NCBI GenBank assembly: GCA_002007465.1
Contig: LNAC01001214.1
Coordinates: forward strand, 125,052-189,051
Origin: Ailurus styani
Lineage: Eukaryota > Chordata > Mammalia > Carnivora > Ailuridae
Direction of reading: 5' to 3'
DNA length: 64,000 nt
Part shown: positions 1 to 10,519 of the stretch, in pieces
Numbering within the stretch: the stretch's first letter is position 1
Layout: each line of letters begins with the position of its first letter
Notes under the pieces: generated by a model
What the model was told of the DNA's origin: nothing
What the model saw: the letters and a program-made list of their open reading frames with translations, nothing else
Database searches by the model: none
Position numbers and translations under genes: made by a program

Positions 1-500
1 TTCATGAGCTCTGAGAAACTGTACAACACGAAAGAATTTTATAGACAGAATGGAATAGGACAAGGAAGCTATACTAAAAAAAATGGATTGGTTGTGGCAA
101 GGTCACCTTCTTTAGGGGATGACAGGGATTTCCTGTGGATTACCTCACTAGTGCTGAACAGGTAATTCCTGATTGGACTGGTTTAAGACTCCATTCTTGG
201 GAGAGTCTGAAAGTGCAGTTAAGTAGTGAGTCTCAGTTTGCAGGCATGGGGACTAACATAAGTGACTCTATTTTCGGTCTCTTGTTTTATTTTTAAGAAT
301 TTTCCTGTTAACTGAGAGATGTGATCAAAATTTAAGGATTAGTGCCACTCCCAGCTACTTTGCTGAAATTCTCAGTTTTTGCTGATCCTCTGTGTGATAT
401 TCACAGGCCTTGACATCTTTTTGCTGAATCTCTGTGGTATTCATAGGTCATAACTTCAGGGTAACGTTTTCAAAATCAGTCATTCTCTTCATTTTCTAAC
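1..500 (-). mobile_element. Endogenous retrovirus LTR (3' LTR, cut by window edge) and LTR/env junction
   Basis: This stretch lies directly downstream, on the minus strand, of a recognisable env remnant, where a 3' LTR is expected. On the minus strand a TATAAA box is read at about 39-44, near the window edge, which fits U3 with the R region starting around base 15; R and U5 would lie outside the window. Two imperfect direct repeats of about 30 bp (about 371-406 and 419-450) resemble a U3 enhancer duplication. The exact LTR start and a polypurine tract could not be fixed. The LTR call is inference from position, TATA box and repeats; the family is not assigned. Confidence 0.5.
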
Positions 501-1175
501 ATTCCAATTTTAGGGAGATCATTTGTTTGGTGGTTAGTGGTGGTGAACATGACTATGAAACTTTTGAGAGACTACAAGGTGCCAGGGAGACTATCATGAT
601 TATTATAAGCAGGGTAATTCCCAATGTCTGGAGTGAACTTTAGAATGCTGGTCCTTAAAGCTCAAATGAATTAAGATCAGTTAAGTCAAAGAAAGACCCC
701 ACTGAAGGAGACACTTTCTTAAGCCAAGTGTCTTGTTTAGTGACCTTATGTAGCTAACTTTTAACTTCCCCAGAAGCATTGATTTGGGTGCAGCTAGTAG
801 TGTTAGCTGTAGCACAGACACCTTCTTGCTAACCTAAAAGATAGTCAAGAATTGTCCTATCATCAAGAACTATGTTGACCAGAGAGTCCAAGGAATTTTT
901 TGGGGCAGTGATTGCTTTAACAGTATCTGCAGTATTTTCAAGAGTTGAAAGGTTCCTGATTATAGCTCATTCATACTCCTAACCAAGGAAGTAAGGACCT
1001 GCTAAAGGAAGTAAATCCTGACTTATGAATGTCTCCTGGTAGGTCCTTTCTAACTTGATGACATAAATTTTGGGGAATTTACTAATGAGTGTCTCAGTTT
1101 GATTGCGGACAGTTAGGGGCACAATTAGATGACATAAAAGGCATTTCCCAGTTATGTGCCAGTCATCTAGGTTTT

Positions 1176-1367
1176 TTTTTTTTTAAAAGATTTTATTTAT
1201 TTATTTGACACAGAGAGAGAGATTACAAGTAGGTAGAGAGGCAGGGAGAGGAGGAAGCAGGCTCCCTACTGAGCAGAGAGCCCGATGTGGGCCTCGATCC
1301 CAGGACGCTGAGATCATGACCTGAGCTGAAAGCAGAGGCTTTAACCCACTGAGCCACCCAGGCGCCC
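1176..1367 (-). mobile_element. Can-SINE (AAAGCC type) inside env
   Basis: Minus-strand SINE: poly-T and AAGATTTTATTTATTTATTT at the left, CACTGAGCCACCCAGGCGCC at the right. It is flanked by the 12-bp duplication CATCTAGGTTTT at 1164-1175 and 1368-1379. It splits the env TM reading frame. Confidence 0.95.
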
Positions 1368-2005
1368 CATCTAGGTTTTCATAAGCCAAAGGAGAATGAT
1401 AACCACCTGCGACAAGGATAAATCCTGTTGGGGCACAAACCATTCCCACTAAGGTGGCATTATTAATAGATTTGTTCACAACAGATTTGTCCATTCAAGC
1501 CAAGAGTTAATTACATTTTCAGCACATTCAGGAAATGAATCTCCTAGCTTGAAATAAAGGTTGTTCTAAATTCCTTGCAAAAAATGGGTGCTGCTGGAAA
1601 GATCTTTTCATGGTTGGGGGTAGTCCAGTTTAGATAATAATAAGAACATGGGAGTGCAAATTTATTATAATTTGTGTAGGTTGTGTCTAACTGGTCAAGT
1701 ACAATAGTTATAGTTGGACTAAGGTAAAAACAAAGCTGGGTGCTCTGGCCATAAAAGTCAAGTCCTGTAAGTGAATTAATAAGAGGGGTTGATTTTAGTT
1801 TATGGTGACACTGTGGGTAGAAGAAAAATTGGTCACAGGGAGGACCAGGGGATCTCTAGCATCATGGACAGATCTCAGGTGGTTTTTGTTTGTTTGTTTT
1901 TAATTGAAGTATAATTAACATAAAGTGTTATATTAGTTTCAGGTGTACAATATAATGATTCGACAGTTCTATACATTTCTCAGTGCTCATCAAAATAAGT
2001 GTACT

Positions 2006-2416
2006 TTTTTTTCCCCAAGATTTTATTTATTTGTCAGAGAAAGAGGGAGAGAACATAAACAGGGGGAATGGCAGGCAGAGGGAGAAGCAGGCTCCCTGCT
2101 GAGCAGGGAGCCCCATGTGGAGCTTGATCCCAGGATCCTGGGATCATGACCTGAGATGAAAGCAGACACTTAGGGCGCCTGGGTGGCTCAGTGGGTTAAA
2201 GCCTCTGCTTTCGGCTCAGGTCATGATCTCAGGGTCCTGGGATCGAGGCCCGCATCGGGCTCCCTGCTCAGCGGGGAGCCTGCTTCCCCCTCTCTCTCTC
2301 TGCCTGCCTCTCTGCCTCCTTGTGATCTCTCTCCCTCTGTGAAGTAAATAAATAAAACCTTTAAAAAAAAAAAAAAGAAAGCAGACACTTAACTAATTGA
2401 ACCACCCAGGTGTCCT
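2006..2416 (-). mobile_element. Can-SINE (minus), split by a second SINE
   Basis: Minus-strand SINE occupying 2006-2172 and 2392-2416, inserted in the older L1 with the duplication TAAGTGTACT at 1996-2005 and 2421-2430. A plus-strand SINE sits in its head region. The divergent head (ending CACCCAGGTGTCC) indicates an older copy than its guest. Confidence 0.93.
2173..2376 (+). mobile_element. Can-SINE (AAAGCC type) nested in another SINE
   Basis: Plus-strand copy with the full GGGCGCCTGGGTGGCTCAG head, GTTAAAGCCTCTGC variant, CT-rich middle, AATAAA and A-tail. The perfect 15-bp duplication GAAAGCAGACACTTA lies at 2158-2172 and 2377-2391. The perfect duplication and near-consensus head indicate a recent insertion. 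Confidence 0.97.
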
Positions 2417-2687
2417 AAGGTAAGTGTACTCTTAATTCCTGTTATTTTACCCATTCCCTCATCCACCTCTCCTCTGACAGCGATCAGTTTGTTGTCTGTG
2501 TTTAAGAGTCTGTTTTTTTGCTTGTCTTTTTTTATTTGTTTTGTTTCTTAAATTCCACATGTGAGTGAAATCATATGGTATTTGTCTTTCTCTGACTGAC
2601 TTACTATACTTGCATTATACTTCTAGGTCTATCCATATTGCTGCAAATGGCAAGATTTCATTCTTTTTGGTGGCTGAGAAATATTGC

Positions 2688-2690
<3 letters not shown>

Positions 2691-2722
<32 letters not shown>
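2691..2722. repeat. (GT)n microsatellite in L1 ORF2
   Basis: Sixteen uninterrupted GT units (32 bp) within minus-strand L1, at the place where related copies read TGTATATATACCACATC. Confidence 0.98.
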
Positions 2723-2727
<5 letters not shown>

Positions 2728-2960
2728 CCACACTCCACATCTTTATCCATTCATCTATGGGCTGTTTCCATATCCTGGTTATTGTAAATAATGCTGCAAA
2801 AACAGAGGGGTACATATAGACAGATTGGATTTTTTGATGACAAATTCAGCAGGCTGAAAGGTCTTTAAGCAGTCCTGGGAGATATGCACAATGACATGAT
2901 CATTCCAAGCTAATGTCAGAGTAAAGGAAAGAAAGAAAACAAGAAAAGATGACATTTTTT

Positions 2961-3167
2961 CTTTCTTTTTTTTTGAAAGATTTTTATTTATTTATTTGAC
3001 AGAGAGAGATACAGTGAGAGAGGGAACATAGGCAAGGGGAGTGAGAGAGGGAGAGACAAGCTTCCCACTGAGCAAGGAGCTCAACATGGGGCTCAATCCC
3101 AGGACCCCAGGATCATGACCTGAGCTGAGGGCAGGCGTTTAACTACTGAGCCACCCAGGTGCCCCGA
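2961..3167 (-). mobile_element. Can-SINE just upstream of the env start
   Basis: Minus-strand SINE with an imperfect 13-bp duplication, GATGACATTTTTT (2948-2960) and GATGCCATTTTTT (3168-3180). The insertion point is within six bases of the env ATG and separates env from its upstream proviral sequence. Confidence 0.92.
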
Positions 3168-3177
3168 GATGCCATTT

Positions 3178-3593
3178 TTTCTAAAGACTTTATTTATTTA
3201 TTGAGAGAGTGTGTGTGAGGGGCGCCTGGGTGACTCAGTCATTAAGCGTCTGCCTTCGGCTCAGGTCATGATCCCAGGGTCCTGGGATGGAGCCCCACAT
3301 CGAGCTCCCTGCTCAATGGGAAGCCTGCTTCTCCCTCTCCCATCCCCTCTGCTTATGTTCTCTCTCTCACTGCGTTTCTTTCTGTTAAATAAATAAATAA
3401 AATCTTTAAAGAAAAAAAAAGAGTGTGTTTGAAAGGGGGGAGGAGCAGAGGGAGAGGGAGAGAGAGAATCTAAACCAGATTCCATGCTGAGTGTGGAGCC
3501 TGAGATGGGGCTCAATCTCACAACCCTGAGACCATGACCTGAGCTAAAATCAAGAGTCAGACGCTTAACCGACTGAGCCACCCAGGTACCTCG
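3178..3593 (-). mobile_element. Can-SINE (minus), split by a second SINE
   Basis: Old minus-strand SINE in two pieces, 3178-3218 and 3421-3593, abutting the SINE at 2961-3167. The head reads CGACTGAGCCACCCAGGTAC with a TCAGACGCTTAAC body, i.e. the older GTTAAGCGTCTGA variant. Confidence 0.88.
3219..3420 (+). mobile_element. Can-SINE (AAGCGT type) nested in another SINE
   Basis: Plus-strand copy with head GGGGCGCCTGGGTGACTCAG, the ATTAAGCGTCTGCC variant, AATAAATAAATAAAATC and an A-tail. Flanking duplication GAGTGTGTGTGA / GAGTGTGTTTGA. This is the second SINE-in-SINE event within 1.3 kb. Confidence 0.93.
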
Positions 3594-4367
3594 AGGGTTT
3601 CAAGTTTAAAATGGAAAGCCTTGATTTGTTACCTTGGGAGAAAGCAGTCTCCCTCTATGTCAGCTACTTCCATAACAGTTTGAGTTGGAGGTCTCCAGCA
3701 CTTTACAAAATTAGATGTCAGGTAGAGCTGAATTATTCAGCTATGAGATTTGTACCCAAGGTTCAGTGCCTTTCGTTTCACAATGTTGGTGGTTGAGAGT
3801 AGCTGGTAAAGTCCTTTCTAGGTGTTTCACTTTTGCAAAAAACATTAGGAAAAAACCCAATAACTTTTGGCAACTAACAAAGGACTAAAAAATTCCCATT
3901 ATTAAAGATCTTTTGAGAATTGAAATGATAAGGAAATGTAGTTATTTCTGTATATATACAACATTTTAAGATAACAACTAGAATTATGACTGATAGGGGC
4001 ACCTGGGTGGCTCAGTTGGTTAAGTGACTACCTTTGGCTCAGATCATGATCCTGGAGTCCCAGGATTGAGTCCTGTATTGGGCTTCCTGCTCAGCAAGGG
4101 GTCTGCCTCTCCCTCTGACCTGTACCCCTCTCATGCTCTCTCTCTCTTCCTCTCTCATTCTGTCTTTCAAATAAACAAATAAAATCTTAAGAAAAAAGAT
4201 AAAAAAGAATTATGACTGATAACAGATTCCCAGGAATTCCATATAATTTCTGGAACACATTACATATACCTATATAAACACAACATAAGGTTTAGTATTA
4301 CACCTTACTTAACAATGCTTCCCATGTAACATATCAAAGAAGCCTAATTAGTTTAACCTCTCTCTCT
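3594..4367 (-). pseudogene. pol: Probable retroviral pol tail (integrase C-terminus) and flank
   Basis: On the minus strand, 3860-3610 reads as a broken frame with a short stretch resembling the C-terminal region of gammaretrovirus-type integrase (an acidic/Gly run followed by a Trp-Val motif and basic residues), with several stops. It lies just upstream of env on the minus strand, the expected order. A SINE at 3996-4206 interrupts the segment and no coding signal is seen beyond about 3900. The call depends mainly on position; short similarity of this kind can arise by chance. Confidence 0.35.
3996..4206 (+). mobile_element. Can-SINE, divergent
   Basis: Plus-strand copy with head GGGGCACCTGGGTGGCTCAG, ending AATAAAATC and an A-rich tail. 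The perfect 15-bp duplication GAATTATGACTGATA lies at 3981-3995 and 4207-4221. Body substitutions (GTTAAGTGACTACC) suggest an older master than the AAAGCC type. Confidence 0.94.
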
Positions 4368-4554
4368 CTTTTTTTAAAAATATTTTATTTTATTTACTTG
4401 ACACAGAGAGAGAGAGATTATAAGTAGGCAGAGAAAGGAGGAAGCAGGCTCCCTGCTGAGCAGAGAGCCCTATGCGGGGCTCGATCCCAGGACCCTGAGA
4501 TCATGACCCGAGCCAAAGGCAGAGGCTTTAGACCACTGAGCCACCCAGGCACCC
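4368..4554 (-). mobile_element. Can-SINE (AAAGCC type)
   Basis: Minus-strand copy from TTTTTTTAAAAATATTTTAT to GAGCCACCCAGGCACCC. The flanks TTAACCTCTCT / TTAATCTCTCT form an imperfect target duplication. Confidence 0.9.
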
Positions 4555-5519
4555 TTAATCTCTCTTATCATAAGGAGAAAGAACAAATTCTTTTTCTTTA
4601 AAGTTTTTATTTAAATTCTGCTTACTTAACATATCTGATAAAATTGGTTTCAGATGTAGAATGTAGTGATTCATTACTTAACATACAACAGCCAGTGGTC
4701 ATCACAAGTGCCCTTCTTAATACCCACCACCCATTTAGCACAACCCTGATCCACCTCCCCTGCAGCAACCCTGTTTATTCTCTATAGTTAAGAGTTTCTT
4801 TGCTTTTCCTTCTCTTATGTTCATCTGGTTTTTTTTTCTTAAATTCCACATATGAGTGAAATCATATGGTATTTGTCTTTCTCTCATGGATTTATTTTGC
4901 TTAGCCTAATACACTCTAGTTCCATCCACATTGCAAATGTCAGGATTTCATTCTTTTTGAAGCCTGAGTAGTATTACATTCTCTATATATACCACACCCA
5001 GGTAACAGACATTTGAGCCCTTTCCATAGTTTGGCTATTGTTGATAATGCTGCTATAAATATGGGGGTGCACTTACCCCTTTGAATCTGTACTTTTGTAT
5101 CCTCTAGGTAAATACTTACTAGTGCAATTGCTGGATCACACATAGGGTAGTTTTATTTTTAACTTTTGAGGAACCCCCATATTGTTTTCTAGAGTAGCTG
5201 CACCAATTTGCATTCCTACCAACAGTGTAAGAGGTCTCCCCTTTTCCTGCATCCTTGCTAACATCTCTTGTTTCCTGTGTTATTAATTTTAGCCATTCTG
5301 AAAGGTGTGAAATGATATATTATTGTGGTTTAGATTTGTATTTCGCTGATGATAAGCAATGTGGAGCATTTTTTCATGTGTTTGTTAGTCCTCTGGATGT
5401 CTTATTTGGAAAAGTGTCTGTTCATGTCTTCTGTCCGTTTCTTAACTGGATTATTTGTTTTTGGGGTATTGAGTTTGAGAACTTCTTTATAGATTTTGGA
5501 CGTGAGCCTTTAAATATTC

Positions 5520-5697
5520 TTTTTTTAAAAAAATATTTTATTTGGAGAGAGCAAAAGTGAGAGAGATCACAGTAGGAGAGGGAGAAGTAGACTAGCCACT
5601 GAGTGGAGAGTCTAATGGGTGGCTTGATCCCAGGACCCTGAGATCTTGACCTGAGCTGAAGGCAGATGCTTAACTGATTGAGCCACCTAGGTACCCC
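5520..5697 (-). mobile_element. Can-SINE in L1 copy A ORF2
   Basis: Minus-strand copy from TTTTTTTAAAAAAATATTTT to GAGCCACCTAGGTACCCC, interrupting ORF2 coding sequence that resumes at 5698. The divergent head indicates an old copy. Confidence 0.88.
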
Positions 5698-6059
5698 CAT
5701 TGGATACTAACCCTTTATCTGATATGTCATTTGTAAATATCTTCTCCCATTCTGTAGACTGCCTTTTAGTTTGTTGATTGTTTCCTTCAGTGTGCAGAAG
5801 TTTTTATCTTGATAAAGTCTCAATAGTCAATAGTTATTTTTGCTTTTGTTTCCTTTGCCTTTGGAGATAAGTCTAGCAAGAGTTTGCTGTGGCTAAGGTT
5901 GAAGAGGTTGCTGCCTCTGTTCTATAGAATTTTGATGGATTTTTGCCTCAGATTTAGGTCTTTCATCCATTTTTCAATTTATTTTTATGTATGATGTAAG
6001 AAAGTGGTTTCGTTCTTCTGCATGTTGCTGTCCTGTTTTCTGAACACCATTTGTTGCAG

Positions 6060-6400
6060 GGATTCTTTATTTTTTAATTTTATTTTATATTTTCAGTGTT
6101 CCAAGATTCATTGTTTTGTTTTAAGATATTATTTATTTGACAGAGAGAGAGAGAGAGAGAGAGAGAGATCACAAGTAGGCAGAGAGGCAGGCAGAGAGAG
6201 AGAAGGAAGCAGGTTCCCTGCTGAGCAAAGAACCCGATGCGGGGCTCGATCCCAGGACCCTGAGATCATGACCTGAGCTGAAGGCAGAGGCTTAACACAC
6301 TGAGCCACCCAGGTGCCCTCCAAGATTCACTGTTTATGCACCACACCCAGTGCTCCATGCAGTGTATTCCCTCTTTAATACCCACCACCAGGAAGAGATT
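6060..6400 (-). mobile_element. Short L1 3'UTR insertion in copy A
   Basis: About 140 bp of L1 3'UTR (T-rich start near 6066, then the 3'UTR phrase GCACCACACCCAGTGCTCCA around 6340) lies between ORF2 segments ending near 6060 and resuming near 6400. A SINE (6117-6318) is nested inside. The segment is a severely 5'-truncated L1. Confidence 0.65.
6117..6318 (-). mobile_element. Can-SINE (AAAGCC type) with long GA tract
   Basis: Minus-strand copy flanked by TCCAAGATTCATTGTTT (6100-6116) and TCCAAGATTCACTGTTT (6319-6335). Next to its A-tail region it contains a pure GA run at 6142-6168. Confidence 0.92.
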
Positions 6401-8271
6401 ATTTTTAATCCATTGGATATTCTTCCCTACTTTATCAAGATTAATTGACATATAGTTGTGGGTTCATTTTTGGATTCTCTATTCTGTTCCATTGTTCTAT
6501 GTGTCTGTTTTTGTGCCAGTGCCATACTGTCTTGAAGACTATACCTTTGTAAAACAGCTTGAAGTCCAGCATTGTGATACTTCCAGCTTTGGTTTTCTTT
6601 TTAAACATTCCTTTGGCTATGTGGGGTCTTTTGTGGTTCCATACACATTTTAGGATTGTTCTAGGCTCTGTCAAAAATGCTGGTGGTATTTTGGTAGGGA
6701 TCGTATGAAATGTGTACATTGCTTTTGGGTAGTACAGACATTTTCAGAATATTTGTTCTTCTAATCCATGAGCATGAAATGTTTTTCTATTCCTTTGTGT
6801 CCTCTTAAATTTCCTACATAGGCGTTCTATAGTTTTCAGAGTACAGATCCATTACCTCTTTGGTTAGGTTTATTCCTAGGTATGTCATGGTTTTTGTTGC
6901 AGTTTTATCCAGGATCAATTCCTTGATTTGTCTTTCTGCCGCTTCATTTTTGGTTTATGAAAATGCAACAGATTTCTGTATGTTGACTTTTCATCTTGCA
7001 ACTTTGCCGAAATTGTGCATCAGTCCTAGTAATTTTCTGGTGGAGTCTTTTGGGCTTTCTACATAGAGTATTATGTCATCTGCAAATAGTGTAAGTTTGA
7101 CTTCTTCATATATGCCAATTTGAATGCCTTTTATTTCTTTTTGTTGTTTGATTGGTTAGGCTAGGACTTCCAGTGGTGTGTTAAATAACACTGCTGAGAG
7201 TAGACATCCCTGTCATATTCCTGACTGGAGGAAAACCTCTCTGTCTCCATTGAAGATGACTTTAGCTGTGTGTCTTTCATATATCACTTTTATGATGTTG
7301 AGGTACATTTATCTATCCTACTTTGTGGGTTTTTTTTCAAGAATGGATACTGTACTTTGTCAAATGCCTTTTCTATATCTGTTGAGAGGCTCATATGGTT
7401 CTTATCCTTCCTTTTATTAAAGTAGTGTACCAAATTTATCAAATTAATTATTTGTGAATATTGAACCATACTTGCAGCCCAGGAATAAATCCCATTTAAT
7501 CATGGTGAATGATTCACCATGAATGTTAGATTTGATTTGGTAATATCTTGTTGAGAATTTTGTCATCCATGTTCATGTAATTCTCCTTTTTAGTGGGGTC
7601 TTTGGTTTTGGAATCATGGTTATGCTGGTCTAGTAGAATGAATTTGGAAGTTTTCCTTACATTTCTATTTTTCGGAACAGTCTGAGAGGAATAGGTTTTA
7701 ACTGTTCTTGAAATATCTGGTAGAATTTCTGTTGGAACCCATCTGCTCCTGGAATTTCATTTGTTGGGAGGTTTTTGATTACTGATTCAATTTCTTTTCT
7801 GGTTATGGAACTGCTTAAATTGTCTATTTCTTCCCATTTCAGTTTTGGTTGTTTGTAAGTTGCTAGGAACTTGGCCATTTCTTCCAGATCGCCCAGTTTG
7901 TTGGCAAATAATTTGTCACAGTATTCTCTTATAATTGTATTTCTGTGGTGTTCTCTCTTCTTTCATTCATCATTTTATCTGCTGGGTCCTTTCTTTTATT
8001 GATAAGTCTGGCTCGGTGTATATCAATTTTATTAATTCTTTCAAAGAGCCAGCTCTTAGTTTTGTTGATCTGTTCTACTGGTTTTTTGATTCCTATATCA
8101 TTTATTTCTTCTGTAATCTTTATTTTTTCCCTTCTGCTGGCTTTGGGCTTTATTTGCTATGCTTTTTTAGATGTAATGTTAGGTTGTGTATTTGAGACTT
8201 TCCTTGCCTCTTGAGGAAGACATGTATTTCTGTATACTTTCATCTTAAGAACGGCTTTGCTGCATCCCCCC

Positions 8272-8517
8272 ATTTTTTTTATTATTATGTTATGTTAGTC
8301 ACCATACAGTCCATCATTAGTTTTTGATGTAGTGTTCCATATTTGTTGTTTGTGTATAACATCCAGTGGTCCATGCAATCCATGCTATCCTTAATACCTA
8401 CCACCAGGCTCACCTAGCACCCCATCCCCTCCCCTCTAAAACCCTCATAGTCTCTCATGGTTCATCTCCCCCTCCAAATCCCCCCCTTCATTTTCCCCTT
8501 ATTTCTGTCATGTTTCT
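8272..8517 (-). mobile_element. 5'-truncated L1 3' end in copy A endonuclease region
   Basis: Poly-T start, then L1 3'UTR on the minus strand (TTATTATGTTATGTTAGTCA type). Copy A sequence ends at CTGCATCCC on the left and resumes near TTTGCTTCCATG on the right, so this is an insertion of about 250 bp, possibly with a small loss of host sequence. Confidence 0.75.
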
Positions 8518-8538
8518 AGTTCATTTGCTTCCATGTAC

Positions 8539-9052
8539 TTTCTTTTATACAGTTTTATTTTTGCATTTATTTATTTATATATTCATTCATTCATTCAATT
8601 AGCCAACATATACATCATTAGTTTAGTGTAGTATTCAATGATTCATTAGTTGCATATAAGACCTAGTACTCATCATATCATGTGCCCTCCTTAATGCCAA
8701 CCCCCCACCCACCTCCCTTTCTGGAACCCTCAGTTTGTTTCCCAGAGTCAAGAGTCTCTTATGGTTTGTCTTCTCTGATTTCTTCCCATTCAGTTTTCCC
8801 TCTCTTCCCCTATGATCCTCTGCACTATTTCTTATATTCCACATATGAGTGAAACCGTATGATAATTGTGTTTTTCTGATTGACTTGTTTCACTTAGCCT
8901 AATACCCTCTAGTTCCAACCATGTTGATGTAAATGGTAGGTATTCATCCTTTCTGATGGCTGAGTAATATTCCATTGTATATACGTACCACATCTTCTTT
9001 ATCCATTCATCCATTGAAGGACATCTTGGGTCTTTCTACAGTTTAGCTATTG
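8539..9052 (-). mobile_element. 5'-truncated L1 3' end with target duplication
   Basis: Minus-strand L1 3'UTR plus the end of ORF2, flanked by the perfect 12-bp duplication GCTTCCATGTAC at 8527-8538 and 9053-9064. It lies immediately beside the previous L1 insertion, so two L1 tails landed within about 300 bp of the same ORF2. Confidence 0.88.
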
Positions 9053-10519
9053 GCTTCCATGTACGTTTTAAATTTTTTCCTTAATTTCCTGTTTGACCCA
9101 TTCGTTCTTTAGCAGGATGTTCTTTAACCTCCATGTATGTGTAGTCTTTCCAATTTTTTTCTTGTGGTTGACTTCAAGTTTCATAGAGTTGTGGTCGGAC
9201 AAAATGCATGGTATAATCTCAGTCTTTTTGTGCTTGTTGAGGACTGATTTGTGACCCAGTATGTGATCTATTCTGGAGAGTGTTTCCTGTGCACTTGAAA
9301 AGAATATGTATTCTGCTTTAGGATGAAATTTTCTGCATATATCTGCTAAGTCCATCAGTTTTGTGTGTCATTCAAATCCATTGTTTCCTTGTTGATTTTC
9401 TGCTTAGATGATCTAGAGTGATTATTGATAGTTATGAATTTAGTCCCATTGTATTTTCTGTGAAGTCATTGTTTCCGGAGATTTTCTTGTTCATTTCTAT
9501 TTTTTGTCACTTTTGGTCCTTCGTTTCCCACTCAAAGTGTCTACTTTAATATTTCTTGCAGGGCTGGTTTAGTGATCAGGAACTCATTTAGTTTTTGTTT
9601 ATCTAGGAATCTCTTTATGTCTCCTTCCATTCTAAATGACAGCCTTCCTGGATAAAGTATTCTTGGCTGCATGTTTTTCTCATTCAACACATTGAATATA
9701 TCATGCCAGTCTCTTCTGGACTGCCAAGTTTCTGTAGATAGAACTGCTGCAACCTGATTTGTCTTCCCTTGTAGGTTAAGGATTTCTTTTCCCTTGCTGC
9801 TTTCAATATTTTTTCCTTATGTTCTATTTTGTAAATTTTACTATGATATGTCTTGGTGTTGGCTTGCTTTTGTTGATTTAATGGGAGTTCCTTGTGCCTC
9901 CTAAATTTGGATGTCAGTTTCCTTCCACAAATTAAGAAAGTTTTCAGCTATAATTTGCTCAAATTAACCTCCTCCCCTCCCTCTTTTCTAGGACTCCTAT
10001 GATATAAATGTTATTATGCTTTATGGAGTCTCCGAGTTCCTAAGTCTACACTCATGATCCAATATTTTCTTTCCCTCTTTTTTTCAGCTTCATTACTTTC
10101 CATAATTTTATTTTCTCTTTTCAGCTTCATTATTTTCCATAATTTTATTTTCTATAACACTTGTTTGTTCCTCTGCTTCTTCCATCCTTGTGGTATTACT
10201 TCCAGTCAGGTTCACATCTTGGTTACAGCATTTTTAATTTCTGCCTGACTAGATTTTAGCTCCTTTATCTCTGCAGTAAGGGATTCTCTAGTATCTTTAT
10301 GCTTTTCTCAAGCCCAGCTAGTATCCTTATGACTGATATTTTAAATTCTGGTTCAGGCATATTACTTATATCTGTTATGATTAGATCTTTGGCTGTGACC
10401 TTTTCTTGTTTGTTATTTCAGGATGAATTCCTCTATCTTGGCAATTTGTGTAGGTCTCTGTCTGAGGAAAGGCTGATATGCTTCCTGATTATGAGAGTAA
10501 TGGCTATATTAAGAAGAGG

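Larger units (their letters stand above)
1893..2830 (-). mobile_element. L1 3' end, older subfamily, inserted in the retrovirus
   Basis: Minus-strand L1 3'UTR and ORF2 C-terminal coding region. Recognisable parts are the 3'UTR phrase at 1900-2000, the end of ORF2 near 2555-2680 and the segment to 2820. It is split by a SINE pair at 2006-2416 and carries a GT repeat at 2691-2722. It is 5' truncated and lies within env, so it is younger than the retrovirus. Confidence 0.85.
500..2955 (-). pseudogene. env: Retroviral env remnant (gammaretrovirus-like Env), multiply broken
   Basis: Envelope glycoprotein remnant, read on the minus strand. An ATG at 2955 opens a hydrophobic signal-peptide-like segment followed by a soluble stretch to about 2830. 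Surface-subunit sequence with several Asn-X-Thr/Ser sites resumes at 1860-1380, and the transmembrane subunit occupies 1163-540. The TM part contains a Cys-rich loop of CX6CC type at 788-828 in which the first of the paired cysteines reads as Ser, then a hydrophobic anchor at about 577-624. Six in-frame stops occur in the TM frame (codons at 979, 967, 829, 754, 655 and 640), and frame shifts are present in the surface part. A SINE (1176-1367) and an L1 3' end (about 1893-2830) interrupt it. Env as a family mediates receptor binding and membrane fusion; this copy cannot encode it. Confidence 0.75.
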
